Source of the DNA: Gymnopilus junonius
Taxonomy: Eukaryota; Basidiomycota; Agaricomycetes; Agaricales; Galerinaceae
Direction: 5' to 3'
Assembly: GCA_015501075.1 (NCBI GenBank)
Contig: JADNYJ010000006.1
Span: forward strand, 124,001-188,000
Length of the DNA stretch: 64,000 nt
A program made the translations under genes and the position numbers. Shown in pieces: positions 23,349-34,653 of this stretch. How positions within the stretch are numbered: the stretch's first letter is position 1; every line of letters begins with the position of its first letter. The notes under the pieces were generated by a model that had not been told where the DNA came from, searched no databases, and saw only the letters and a list, made by a program, of their open reading frames with translations.

Positions 23349-24608
23349 TTACAATGGATCATCTCGTCTGACCGATACAAGTTTGGCTGCTTTATTGAGA
23401 ACCTCCAGAGTTTCTCGGCGTAGGTCATGAACAATGTCCTATGTTAACAATGCAATAAGATACTCTGGCAGTAGATGTGCTATGATCGGAGACTCACTGA
23501 AGCGGGCGTGATCTTGTCCGTCAGACCCACTCCTACACCTGCCCAAACGATGAGATGAGAAGAATCACCCGTTGAAGCACTCTCATCGAATTTCTTCAAC
23601 CTTGTTTCAAGATCCAGTCCTGCATTTAGGTCCTCCATAACACTATTAGAAACGGCCCTCCCATCGACATCAGCTGGCCAGAAATTTGTTCTTCCAACTT
23701 CGTCATATGCTAGAGTGCGAACGGTATCGTGAAGACCCGCTTTGATCAGAACTTCCTTTTTCTGTGGGCTGTATTTGCACTCAGGTGTGAAGAGGAATCG
23801 GGTGCCAAGGAGAACACCATCTGCGCCTAGTGTCAAGAGAGCGGCGATTTGTTTGCCATTCGCGATCCCTCCAGCTCCTACGACTAGAGGTCCACGGGGT
23901 AGTGCATCCAATATAGCTGGAACGAGGGAGAAGAGGGGCGGCGCATGTGCTCCCCCGTGTCCCCAGATTCTATGCCTGTCTGGACTTGGTATATGAACCC
24001 AAATTAGCTCTTCTCTGACATACCTTGTGCCACAATCACATCCACCTTCCACTCATTTGCCGCTTTCACAGCCATCTCAACTGAGTTGACATTTACAAAA
24101 ATGATAGTCTTGTGTGCCCGCTTACTGTCGTGGGCATGAATTCGTGCAACATACTTACCCAAATCATCGCCGAAGGCCAAGCAAACAGCAACAGGTTTCT
24201 CATCGAGGACCTCTTCCAAGAGCGGGTCATCGGGAGCTCTATCGAGTACCCATCCTAAGAAACCCACCGCAATGGGTATCGGTTTACCAGGACTGAGCCG
24301 TAATCTATCACGTATAATCTGCATCTCTTCTCTCAATACTTTGGAAGAACGGAAGCCTAGCAGATAACAAATGTTAGGTATGTCTAACCAAATCACGACG
24401 TATTTAGGGCCTACCTGAGCCCATCATGCCGAAGCCACCTGCTGAAGTGACGGCAGAAGCTAGGTCAACTGTACCGTCAACAGCCATAGGTGCGCATAAA
24501 ATGGGTACGTCCACATCTTCGATGTAAGGGTGGGTGATGATTTGTGAATGAATAGGAGAATGATAACGTACTGAGCAGGTCTGAGAGCGCTGTCTTGATG
24601 GTGGGCAT
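23349..24608 (-). CDS. Nitronate monooxygenase (2-nitropropane dioxygenase-like), paralogue 1, with one missing base
   Basis: Five exons on the minus strand: 24572-24608, 24415-24516, 24024-24356, 23498-23975, 23349-23438. The translation shows the FMN-barrel start VDVPILCAPMAVDGTVDLAS, VTSAGGFGMMGSG, IPIAVGFLGWVLD, GGHGGAHAPPLF with the active-site His loop, VVGAGGIANGKQIAALLTLG and LLGTRFLFTPE. The enzyme oxidises nitronates such as propionate-3-nitronate using FMN and oxygen. The exon pattern equals that of NMO2 (28395-29643), except that exon 4 is 478 bases instead of 479: one G is missing in the GGGG run at about 23961-23964, right in the TESGGHGG active-site loop. The gene is thus frameshifted there unless this is a sequence error. 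It is transcribed away from the P450 gene. Confidence 0.82.
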
Positions 24609-25930
24609 ACCAATGTTGTATTCTAGGTGACAGTGGGCTAGTGAGTCTTGCTTCGATATGAAGGTGAATATGAGTACATCCGACTATTTATATGTTATGT
24701 GCGAAATCGTGATCCAGTAACATCGTTCAGAGCTGACGAACCCAATATAGTGCTTTAATTAGTACTTGAATTCTCAGAATTAAATGGAGTCTCATCATAG
24801 CATTTGCTCGTTGGATTTCCATCTGTCATGAAGCCTTCTACTGATCGTGATATAGCTTCCATAGTTCAAATCTTAAAAATACTTGTCCTCGCGATACTGT
24901 GTGAGCACGCAATTGCTCACTATACAAATTCCTTGACAGGGCATTTGAAACAGTTATTTTTACATCATGTCACAAGGGGCGATCCGTGGTTTGGCCTGGA
25001 CTGGATTGGATGCCAGAGGGCGAGGAACAAACCCTGATTTTGGTCCCTGCATTTCCCGTTATACAGGCGCTCCTTCCATGACATATGCCACCATCACTAT
25101 TTTTGTAAGGGTTTAGAGCGAATAGATGGTAATGATGATGATTAAATAATAGAAATCGTCTAGTTTATCTCGCTTTTATCAGGCACGCAGATGCAAATGA
25201 TAAAATGATCGAAAAAGGTGTTTAGATAGCCCAATCGGGAAGGCAGATATGTAGGTACTTAGGAAAGTATTTGTAACCTCGAAAGAGCATCTCGCTGATG
25301 AGCGGGTCACTCTTATTCATTAGATTCTCATGATCTAAGGGAATCAGGATACAGATATGAAGATGAAAAGGTAACTTAGTGGGAGCATAGCCCAATCGAA
25401 CACATACTAAGGCTTCTGCATAAACATCGAAACCTGATTCAAATCAAACAGTTGCCTGTCATATGGCATTAACTTTGCGAATTGGCGACAGCCAATGGTA
25501 AAGCGTACATGCATTCCCAGTCGACATCAGAAAAGACTGCTCATTTGACAGTTGCCCACAGTCAGAATGTTATAAAGAAGTATCAAAGTCAAATTTCGAC
25601 CACCTGTTCTCTTCTACTAGTGCGTATTATGATGAGCTGAAAACACCATGGAGGCAAAGCGATGCCGCCATTAGCGGGGCCAAAAATAAAACTTCCTGTG
25701 GGGTAATCCCAGAAAGGCGCCGGCTTACCAAATATGGCACCCTTTGTTTCGACTGTAAAACAGTGCTGTCCCTTTGGCACCTCATCCTATTGTCAGTTTC
25801 CAAGATAAAGTTTTGACTCCTTGAAATTTGCCACGCTGAATCTCAGCTGCGAAATGGGTGAAAATTGATATATAAGTTCACATCGCAAATACCCTACCCC
25901 AATTCAAAGGACTTCCCAATCTCAAAGAAC
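24609..25930. other. Divergent promoter region between NMO1 and the P450 gene
   Basis: About 1.3 kb separating the start codons of NMO1 (minus) and the P450 (plus), so it should contain both promoters. A minus-strand open stretch at 25589-25780 (with KPAPFWDYPTGSFIFGPANG) reads protein-like but has no recognised family or start, and is not called a gene. No other feature was seen. Confidence 0.45.
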
Positions 25931-27910
25931 ATGGCTCTCGTCTTAGGAGTTTACCTCCAACCCTTTAGCTCGATCATCAACTATTTTTTTCTCGGCGTGC
26001 TCATCGTTACAGCAACCTACTTCTTGGCTCCTGTACTTCTACGCAAGTGGATTTCTGACAAGGATGGAAATCCTCTTCCTCCGGGACCACCTATCCGTTA
26101 TGCGTTCCTTCGAAAATATGCGGAACTCGCATTACATGACTGGCAGAAGAAATACGGGCCTGTCTTTTCCATTTGGATGGGCACACAGCTTTTTGTCGTG
26201 GTTTCTGATCCTCATATTGCGAGGGACCTTTTAGTCTCCAACGGCGCCGTGTTCTCCACGAGAAAGCGGTACTTTATGAAGAATCAGATCATTCTTCGTG
26301 GTCGAGCAATTACAGCATCTCCGTACGGGGATAAATGGTAAGGAACTAAAAATTTCATCAGAGAATTTGACAATTGATTTAACTCCTCTGCCTCCTCAGG
26401 AGACAGCATCGTCGGCTAGCAACTCAGGTGCTTACTCCCAAGGCTATGCAAGGTTTCGCCAGTATCATGGACTACGAGTCTCACATTTTCATCAAATCTC
26501 TGTACAAACAAGGGCAGAAAGGGAAGCTGCCTGTCAATCCTGCCCACTATGCTGGTCGCTTCGCTCTCAAGTGAGTCTGTCACTCACTTTTCGAATGATG
26601 TTATAATATCTAAATGGGATTCACAGTAATATGTTAATCATATCATTTGGCATGCGAACCGATACATCCGAAGATCCCCTTGTTGAAAAGGCCCTGGATC
26701 TCGCCATGGAGTTCATGGATCTTACCGGTCGGTTTTAAGCCCTTTTCTAGGTTCTTAACTGACTTTGATTCCTGATAGGCCCGTGGTCTAATGCAGTTGA
26801 TTTCTTCGAAGCTTTGCAATGGTTGCCGACTCCAAAACGGTCCCGGGTATTAAACTCCACGATGGTCTTATCGAGGTTTACGGAGCATGATCCGGAGATT
26901 CGAGAGCCGTATGCAGTCGGAGAATACGTACCAGACTGTCTGGTAAAGACACTTATTGAATCTCAAGAAGACAAAAACTCGACTGGGAAGATCTTTGCAT
27001 GCTTTCGGCAGTTTTCACCCTTGGAGGTGTCCATTCAGTAAGTGGTCAACTTCAATTCAACTGATACTTATCTCACGACGTCTCCTCAGACATCAGGCAT
27101 TATCCAATGGTTCCTCGCTCTCATACCCTCGCACCCGCACATTGCCGAGAAAGCATACGAGGAACTGGATCGAGTTATAGGACGAGAAAGGTGGCCCAAT
27201 GCCGCGGATGAGCCCAATCTTCCGTATATTCGGGCAATTATCAAAGAGGTAAGCTTTTGACATCAAGAGAGCCGCAATTGGACTGACGTTATTCTCTTTA
27301 CCACAAGGTCCAACGTGTCCATGCTCCGTTCTGGATGGCGACACCTCATTGCACATCTCAAGACTTCACTTACAAAGGGACCTATATACCGAAGGACACA
27401 GTTGTGGTACTCAATTGCTACAGCTTGCACCACAATGAGGAACGCTATCCTGATTCGTGAGTGAATAATAAGCCTTAGGTGCACGGAATGCTCACAATCG
27501 ATCCATTAAGCTATGTTTTCAAGCCTGAGCGGTACCTTGGAGATGACCTCGGCTGTGGTGAGTCGGCGAAATTGGCCAACGTCATGGATCGGGACCATTG
27601 GACGTTCGGAGCTGGGTAAGGTTGCTTCCTCGAGCACAAATCTACAGTTACGCTGACAGATTTCAACTCTTTACTTAGAAGGAGGATCTGTCCCGGATTG
27701 CCGGCTGCTGAGCGTGAGTTGTGGTTGGCAATCTCGCGTCTGCTATGGGCGTACAAATTCGAAGCGCTTCCGGATGAGCCGATTTCCCTTGACGAATACG
27801 AGGGTCTCTCCGGACGTACCCCTTTGCCATATAGACTTAAACTGGTGCCCAGGATAGACAATCTTGACATCGTTCTGCAAGCAGCAGATGAGGTTAAAAT
27901 TACCTGGTAA
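25931..27910 (+). CDS. Cytochrome P450 monooxygenase, eight exons, with a frame-disrupted exon 4
   Basis: Exons: 25931-26337, 26400-26570, 26627-26727, 26779-27037, 27090-27248, 27308-27456, 27511-27615, 27679-27910 (about 527 residues if one frame). An N-terminal membrane anchor (FFLGVLIVTATYFLAPVLL) and the Pro-rich hinge PLPPGPP come first. The K-helix ExxR motif is IKEVQR across the exon 5/6 junction, followed by FKPERYLGD, and the haem loop FGAGRRICPG spans the exon 7/8 junction with the Cys ligand. Such class II enzymes sit in the ER membrane and work with a P450 reductase. In exon 4 conserved text jumps between frames: KLHDGLIEVYG, MIRRFESRMQS, EYVPDCLVKTLIESQE and LDWEDLCMLSAVFTLGG lie in different frames between about 26845 and 27000, so several bases are lost or gained. 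Location between two NMO paralogues suggests a joint role in nitro-compound or xenobiotic metabolism. CYP family is not assigned. Confidence 0.85.
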
Positions 27911-28394
27911 ACCGTCGAAGTGTGGCCGAGGCGTTATCCTGTAAATACCTACGGACAGGTGTATCTGTCTTCGTCTCTAGATGTAGATGATTGCTGATGA
28001 CTATTTTCGAACTTCTATCGAAATTATCCTCATCTTTACCTGGGCTCGGGTTTATGACCACTGACCTACAATTGAAACACGTTTTGACAACCGAAGACTC
28101 AATTAAGAACTTGCAAATGTGTCGTGGAAGGTGCTCTCGGGAGAAGGGACCCAATCAGCAAGGTCTGATCAGTATGTTGCGGGCTCGGCGGGCTCTGTCA
28201 CGAACGCCCATTGCTGACCGGTTTAGTTCAGTTCGTGCGATCTTTGTATTCTGCTTCTTTCAGCGGGTGCCAATGATATCTCAGCGTCAGACTAGGCGAA
28301 TAATGCGGATTTGTCTCACGATAGAACTACGCCACTAGTAAGTATTTAGCTCTCTATTGGCTGAACGTCGCTCGACATCCTCTTGAGCATCAAC
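27911..28394. other. Spacer between the P450 and NMO2
   Basis: About 480 bases with short open frames but no recognisable coding exon. It should carry the P450 3' end and the NMO2 promoter. Confidence 0.4.
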
Positions 28395-29643
28395 ATGCCG
28401 GTAATTAATACTGCACTTTCAAAGCTTCTGAGTGCGTCCTTCTCATCGAACTAGAGTATTTGATTCACTTTTCATGAGTTCTTACTATTGATCAAAGATG
28501 TGGACTTACCTATCATATGCGCCCCGATGGCCTTCGCAGGCACAGTCGACTTGGCTTGCGCCGTCACATCCTCTGGAGGATTTGGCTTCATCCCAGCAGG
28601 TTAGCCTTGATTTCAAAATGAAAGTCGTGATGTTTACCATTGTGGTCCAGGATTCGACGCATCCGATATGATCAAGCAGGATTTGAAGACCATACGCGAG
28701 AAGCTAGCTATCCCGCCTGAACGGCCCGTGCCTGTAGGCGTAGGTTTCATAGGGTGGATCCTCGACATGGTGCCAGACGAGTCCCGTTTGGAACAAGTTC
28801 TTGATGAGAAGCCTGTTGCCTTGTGGCTAGCATTCGGCGTCGATTTAGGGAAGTATGTTGCTCGGATTCGTGCTCACGACAATAAGCGAGCGCAAAAAAC
28901 GATCATTTTCGTGATTGTCAACTCCGTTGAAATGGCCTTGAAGGCTGCAAATGAATGGAAGGTTGACATCGTCGTCGTTCAAGGTGAGCAAATAAAACAC
29001 ACCTTTTGTGAGGCTTTCCCGGCCTGATTGCGATTATAATTAGGCACCGAGGCTGGTGGACACGGAGGATCCGAATCACCACCCCTGCTTTCGCTACTCC
29101 CAGCCGTACTAGACGCTATTCCTCAAGGACCTCTCGTTGTCGCTGCAGGTGGCGTATCGAACGGAAGGCAAATTGCTGCACTTCTGACAGCGGGTGCGAA
29201 CGGTGTCGTCTTGGGCACCAGATTCTTGTTCACTCCTGAATGTAAATATAATTCTGATCAGAAGAACGCTCTGCTAAAAGCGGGGCTCAACGATACCGTA
29301 CGCACCCTTGCATACGACGAAGTCGGGCAGACAAATTACTGGCCTCCAAAACATAACGGAAGGGCCATTTGCAACAAAGTCATGGACGACTTCAATGAGG
29401 GACTTGACCTCGAGACAAGGCTGAAGAGGTTTGAAGAAAGTGCGGCCGCTGGAGAGACTTCGCGCCTCATCGTCTGGGCTGGTGTGGGAGTTGGGCTCAC
29501 CAACAAGATCTTGCCTGCTTCGGTACGTTCAGTTAGAGTTAGACTTGCGAAAAGATTGTCTTACCAGAATTTCATAGGACGTAGTGAGCGAGTTGGAGAA
29601 GGAGGCTCTGGCTGCTTTGGGAGCAGGATCGAAACTTGCTTAG
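28395..29643 (+). CDS. Nitronate monooxygenase (2-nitropropane dioxygenase-like), paralogue 2, intact
   Basis: Five exons, 28395-28431, 28498-28599, 28651-28983, 29044-29522, 29578-29643, give a clean 338-residue protein. Features in order: VDLPIICAPMAFAGTVDLA, VTSSGGFGFIPAG, VPVGVGFIGWILD, the FMN/active-site loop GTEAGGHGGSESPP with the catalytic His, VVAAGGVSNGRQIAALLTAG (phosphate-binding GG) and VLGTRFLFTPE. These are signature parts of class I nitronate monooxygenases, which use FMN and oxygen to turn toxic nitronates into carbonyls and nitrite, probably in the cytosol or peroxisome. Exon lengths 37, 102 and 333 are identical to those of NMO1 at 23349-24608, showing a gene duplication now in inverted orientation around the P450. 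Confidence 0.9.
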
Positions 29644-30311
29644 GTTAAATATTCCACAAATTCAGGTTGCATATTCAAGAAAGATTGAAATTGAGGGAGA
29701 TACACTTATTACTGGGTCAGACAAGTTGCACTGCAAGAATAAGCTTGCTATTTGCTTACCATTGCCAACCCTCGTCAAAATCTCAACCCTCCAGCCGGTC
29801 TTATTTCGATTAAATTGACCATTGATAGCAAAGTGGAATCTAAAGTTTATCGCCAACTTCCAGCGGAAGCACCAGTTTGAGAGTAGAAAAAGAAAAAATG
29901 TATGAGCGGAAGTGAACTTCAGTGAGCAGAAATCAGTGGGCACGAGTGACAAACGGTGACACTGTAACCAGTGACTTGAGTGTGACTTGTCGGCCTTGCA
30001 CGGCCCGAGCATCGCCCATTGCGACGAACTCGAACGTTCGCTTTGACCATGGTCATCCCATCCATTTCCTCTACTGATCCTGCATCCCCGTTTTATTCCA
30101 AACTTTTATCGTGCACACATGCTCAGATCTTCCATACTATCACCTTTAAGATAAGCTCGTCCTGTCCTTGAATGTCCCCACCAGATAATTCACTCCTGAG
30201 TCTACGAATTTACTTAAAATGCAACTTGGTTGATATATAATGTCCGACAGGAAAATAGATACGGCATATGCATACAACCTCATAATTACCAACTAGGAGG
30301 TGCGCCAAAAT
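29644..30311. other. Intergenic region
   Basis: About 670 bases lying between the 3' ends of convergent genes NMO2 and the membrane protein. No gene, RNA or repeat recognised. Confidence 0.4.
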
Positions 30312-31596
30312 TCACTGAACAGTACTCGATAACGATTTAAGCCCGCCTTCCGCGAGAAAGTCGTCCTCGGTTTCCTTATTCACAGTGACATTGATACGAC
30401 GCATTGGCATGCTGCCGATTGTGTGGACATGGTTCTGTGAGCCGGACGAGGATCCTTTCTCAGCGAGAGCTTGGAACTTCATGCGGACCGTAATGGTGTT
30501 GAACGTTATGCCCTTTCAATGGTATGTTAGTCTCTTGCAGATATAAAAACAGTTCAATATAATACTGACCACGATGGATGCTACTGACTCCAGAACGATA
30601 TACTGGGCAATAATTTGTTCCGAATATAATGCCAGAAGTATCATTTCTACGACTAATTGCAGGGCGGCGGATTCGACCAAAATGCGCAGGACGGTCAGTA
30701 ACCTTCCCTTTCCCACTTGGTAGTTGGCTGATCGCCTATGAGTGATCCAAATCCTATAGCTCATGAGACTTGTCGTGATAATATTTAATACGACAGCAAT
30801 CGAGTAAAACGTCTTGATCCATTTATTCAAACGGTCGTTGAACACTGTCTGCGTAGCTGTGATTGAGGCGTATGTTCCACAAACGATATATCCAGCGACT
30901 ACCCATCAAGGTCAGTAAAATGATTGAATCGTTGTACTGTTTGTTACCTAGGTTGATCCCTAGGAGGATTATTGGGAAAGCCACGACTCTCCAGTCGCGA
31001 TTCCACAGGACCCAACACCGGTAAATCTATATGTACAAGACTCGAAATTAGGCGTCGAATCCTTATGTGAAGATAAAGCACTTACAGCTGCAGCACTGCC
31101 GAGATTTTCCTGAGTGGCGTAGAGGGTGTCTTTCAGGATATGGTCCCATCGAGCCAGGTCGCTGATGTCATTCGCAGGGCCATCGGGCGTATTACCGTTC
31201 CAGATATACCCATGTATGAGGCGATAGCAATTCATAGCCAAATGGAAAGTGGCAATAATGAACATAACAATGGAGAACGAAATCATGATCTTTGAAGAAG
31301 GTAAGATTGGCAGAGAAATGAAAGTCATCTAGTGCCTACCGTGGTGTTCCTGTCGCGCTTCTGGCTGTATCTTTCTGAGAACGATACGTACATCGTCACA
31401 ATGAAAAGGCATAAGAAGAAGCCTTTTCTTTTTGCTCAGCTTCGGCAGGTGATACGTAGACAAGCAGAATTTACCATAAACGAGCGCCTGTAATTTTATC
31501 CTTGAGTCCACACTTTCTGCAATTGGGGTAGAATAGAATAGTTACCTCAGTATATGATGCAAGGAGGTATACTTCTTTCAGAGGTAACTGTGCCAT
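30312..31596 (-). CDS. Multi-pass (about seven-helix) Agaricomycete membrane protein of unknown function, one base missing in exon 2
   Basis: Six exons on the minus strand: 31546-31596, 31340-31497, 31086-31289, 30948-31026, 30570-30898, 30312-30512. Hydrophobic segments include GFFLCLFIVTMYVSF, IMISFSIVMFIIATFHLAM, the motif IYRCWVLWNRDWRVVAFPII and VLNIITTSLMSYRIW. The IYRCWVLWNRDW wording is typical of a large, uncharacterised Agaricomycete family of receptor-like seven-helix proteins. A hydrophilic C-terminal tail (MKFQALAEKGSSSGSQNH and following) should be cytoplasmic. Exon 2 is 158 bases, but both flanking junctions are phase 0 and the membrane segment is out of frame with the exon start, so one base is missing in the A/G-rich run at about 31421-31435. 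With it, the protein would have 340 residues. Substrate or ligand unknown. Confidence 0.75.
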
Positions 31597-33064
31597 TGGT
31601 AATGAGATGAGATTTTAGGAACCCTTCTTGGGTAAGGTATAGCATTGTTATATGTAGCTGATCGCATTGCTATGTTTGGATTTTGGTCCCACAGTGACTA
31701 CGTTGGTGATTGCAAGCTTCATTTATTGGTGCGCATATCGGAGTCTATTGATAAGCAAGGTGGGTCTTGGAGGGGGCCATCTGCAGATTCGTTGTAAAAT
31801 AGTTTAGCAAGTAAAATTAGTGAAGACTGACTGACTGCTATAAAAGTGGAATGTATACAGTATGCGGTTGAAGGGTTCCAACTGAGCCCACATACGTCGG
31901 GAAGCTCCATGACAGATTTGAAAGAGCACTGTCGTCATCGTGGACGGTTTCGTATACAAATTTGACATGAGAAGAGAGCAAAGAATACAATGGACCGAAA
32001 TAATGCTCAAGGAGGAAGATTAAGAACGCTGAAGGACGACTATTTCGAACTGAATTGGTAGGCCTGAGAACAATCCTGATTTTGGTGAGCTTTCTTTGAT
32101 ACCATGATGATCGATAGTTGATGCCTCGGGTACTTGATACTTCGCTGTATTCCAGTAATAGTCATCTTACTTCTCTCGGGAATTCCAAAATAATTTTCAC
32201 TGCAACGGTACACGGTGGGCAAGTGATATCTCAAAAATGGCATTGAAAATAGAACATCGGATGACAGACTTCAATTCGTTAAGGTTAATCGTGGGCGGAC
32301 GAAGTACGTCTACCACCTTCGTGCCCGAGAGAACCGTGTGCACACGGAATGGAATTGAACTGAATTGGTTCGATTCAGTTTTGAAGGTTTGTATGGCTCC
32401 CCAGTTTAAATTTGCTATCCTGTGCATTCACACGAGGCAGCGCCGATGTCAGTAGAAAATACTTTCGCGATTGTTGCTAATCCCTTCGAATAGTTGGACA
32501 GCAGTATGCACAACTCGGCTACCACGAATTGGATTGAACGCATTTTTCCGAGCAGGAGGACGAAATTACGTCTCGGATTTTATTAAATTATATAGAGCTA
32601 TCGTTGAGGCGTACTGCATTCCACTTTTGCCTTGAGATAAAGAAGCTTTGGCGCTGAGGATAAAAGGCGCCCATCATTTCCACTTTTCCCAGTCACTGTT
32701 CACATCATCAAGACCCCAAAATGGCCCGGCATTCTCAATTCAGTTTTCTGTTCTACAACTCAATAGAGATCGAATTCTGTCAACCCACTCTGCCAAATAA
32801 TTCTTCGAGCTCGAGTCTGAGATTAGAACCCTCCTTCAGGAACCCCTACTGCCGGGATCAGAACATCCATCCATCAGAACATCTATTTCGCACACTTCTT
32901 CTCTAATGGAACGTGAAACAATGAAGAAGACATGATGTTGATTATGATAAAAGAAGAAATTTCAAGTTCGTAGGAGTTTCACTTGATTAATTGCACGCTC
33001 GACAACGCTATAAAGACACTAGAGGCTCATTGGCTGCCATCTAAAGTCTATAGCCAACATAGAC
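31597..33064. other. Intergenic region, with a promoter-like stretch near 32655-32720
   Basis: No recognisable gene. Near 32659 there is a TATA-like GATAAAAGGCG followed by a pyrimidine-rich stretch and AAAATGGCCCGG (ATG at 32721), opening a 61-codon frame rich in Ser, Asn and Phe that ends at 32906. This looks like a real promoter and leader, but the small product has no family resemblance and may be a relic. An inverted repeat AACTGAAT/ATTCAGTT is present around 32357-32380. Confidence 0.35.
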
Positions 33065-34653
33065 ATGCAGTCCAATCCTCGCGTTGTCTTTGCCGAACGG
33101 CCTGTTTCTCGTGAGTTACCAGTAGTTGGCAAGCACATTCTGCTTGACACATCGCGAACCATCGACATTGAGAATGTCGCTCTCAACGGTGGCTTTCTCA
33201 CGAAGACCTTGATTCTCAGGTAGGTACAGCCTTGCCTAATGTGAGATCGTAAGTACTCACCATGTTTGTAGCCCCGAACCTGCTATGAGGGACCGTATGC
33301 GCGATCCCGCCAGTGTCAACTACACCACTGTATATAAGGTCGGGGGCCCGTAAGTCCTTGATATCAGCGGGAGTGCTTATACACACTGAGAAACGTTTAT
33401 AGGATAACTGGATTTGCCGTCGTCGTCGTCCTTCGGTCGGAAAAGGAAGGCGTCAATGTCGGTGACTACATGTATGGAATGACGACATGGGAAGCCTATA
33501 CAGTGCAGCCATATGAAGAAGGTCGGAGCGTTATTTTCTTCTGACGAGATACATCTAAACTCCCTTCAGGCCGCGTTCACTTCAAATCCGAGGATTGGCC
33601 TCCCGGAACATTTGATATGGATAGTCTTGCCCTCCAGGTTGTACCCAACCCCCACGGAAACTATCCTCTCAGCAAATATACTAGCGTAATGGGAACACCT
33701 GGATTAACGGCCTTCGTGGGATTTGAGGGCATTATCAAAGGCAAAGCAGTAAGCTTTCGAATAATCAAGTCTGAGAGTAGACACCTGACTGGCTTTTGAA
33801 GGGCGAAACCATCTTCGTTTCAGCTGGAGCCTCTGGCGTTGGCAGGTAGCTTTCCTTATTTGCTTTACATTCCATGGTGACTTATTTTCCTGCGGCGATA
33901 TTACAGCGTAGTTGTGCAACTCGCCAAACTGAAAGGGTTTGTCTATTTGAAATAACAAATGTTGAAACTCACTAATAATCCGTGCTCACAGCATGAAGGT
34001 CATTGCCTCTGCAGGATCCGATGCTAAGGTGGAATATCTGCGAAATATTGGAGCCGACTTACCTTTCAACTACAAGAAGACCAACTACTCTTCCTTCCTA
34101 GCAGCACATGGTCCTATCAACTATTGCTGGGTCAGTACGCTTTGCTACATCTGTACTGATGACTCGCCAACATGTTCGTGGTCAGGATAATGTTGGTGGA
34201 GAAGCTTGGACGCAGCTCTTGAAGCCCTGACCGCATATGGGCTCGTTGCAGTAAGTCAAAAGAGTGATCTATTAAGATGATAATAAGTAATATTTGGCTG
34301 CTGAAAGGTCTGCGGTGCATTAGCCCATGACAATGTAGAGCCTTCCCAGCATTACCGACTTAAAGTAAGCGCCCTATCGTCTTTTGAAATCGCCATTTCT
34401 AAAGCCTTCGCAGAATGCGTACCTCATCCACATGAAGCGGATCACCATCAGAGGATTCATTGTTCCCGACTTCCTCCCACAGCTCTTGGGGAGATTCTTC
34501 GAGGAGGTTCCGGCTCTGATGGCCCAGGGCAAGCTGAAAAGTGAAGAACGCAACATTCACGGCATTGAAAATACTCCCGAAGCCATTGTTGACATGCTAA
34601 AGAGTGGGCATGGTGTTGCTGGAAAGCCCGTAGTTATAATTGCACAAGAGTGA
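33065..34653 (+). CDS. MDR-superfamily NAD(P)-dependent alkenal / double-bond reductase (leukotriene B4 dehydrogenase-like)
   Basis: Ten short exons: 33065-33219, 33272-33349, 33413-33531, 33570-33748, 33802-33845, 33907-33936, 33992-34130, 34186-34250, 34308-34364, 34414-34653. Text in order: GDYMYGMTTWEAYTV (substrate domain), VMGTPGLTAFVGFEGI, the Rossmann start GETIFVSAGASGVGS plus SVVVQLAKLKGMKVIASAGS, DNVGGEA and CGALAHDN, and a C-terminal block ITIRGFIVPDFLPQL and IHGIENTPEAIVDML. No zinc-ligand cysteines are seen, as in the zinc-independent reductases of alpha,beta-unsaturated carbonyls. Exon 8 is 65 bases while its flanking phases need 66: GEA then LDAALEALTAYGLV only joins if one T is restored near 34205-34207. 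Length would be 368 residues. It may act with the neighbouring NMO and P450 genes in detoxification, which is an inference from proximity. Confidence 0.82.

Noticed and set aside
25589..25780. Minus-strand frame with KPAPFWDYPTGSFIFG as a gene
   Set aside because: Protein-like, but no ATG, no partner exon and no recognised family; it lies in a divergent promoter region.
26835..27005. Programmed ribosomal frameshifting in the P450
   Set aside because: Several shifts in different directions within 150 bases and no slippery-site plus pseudoknot pattern; indels are simpler.
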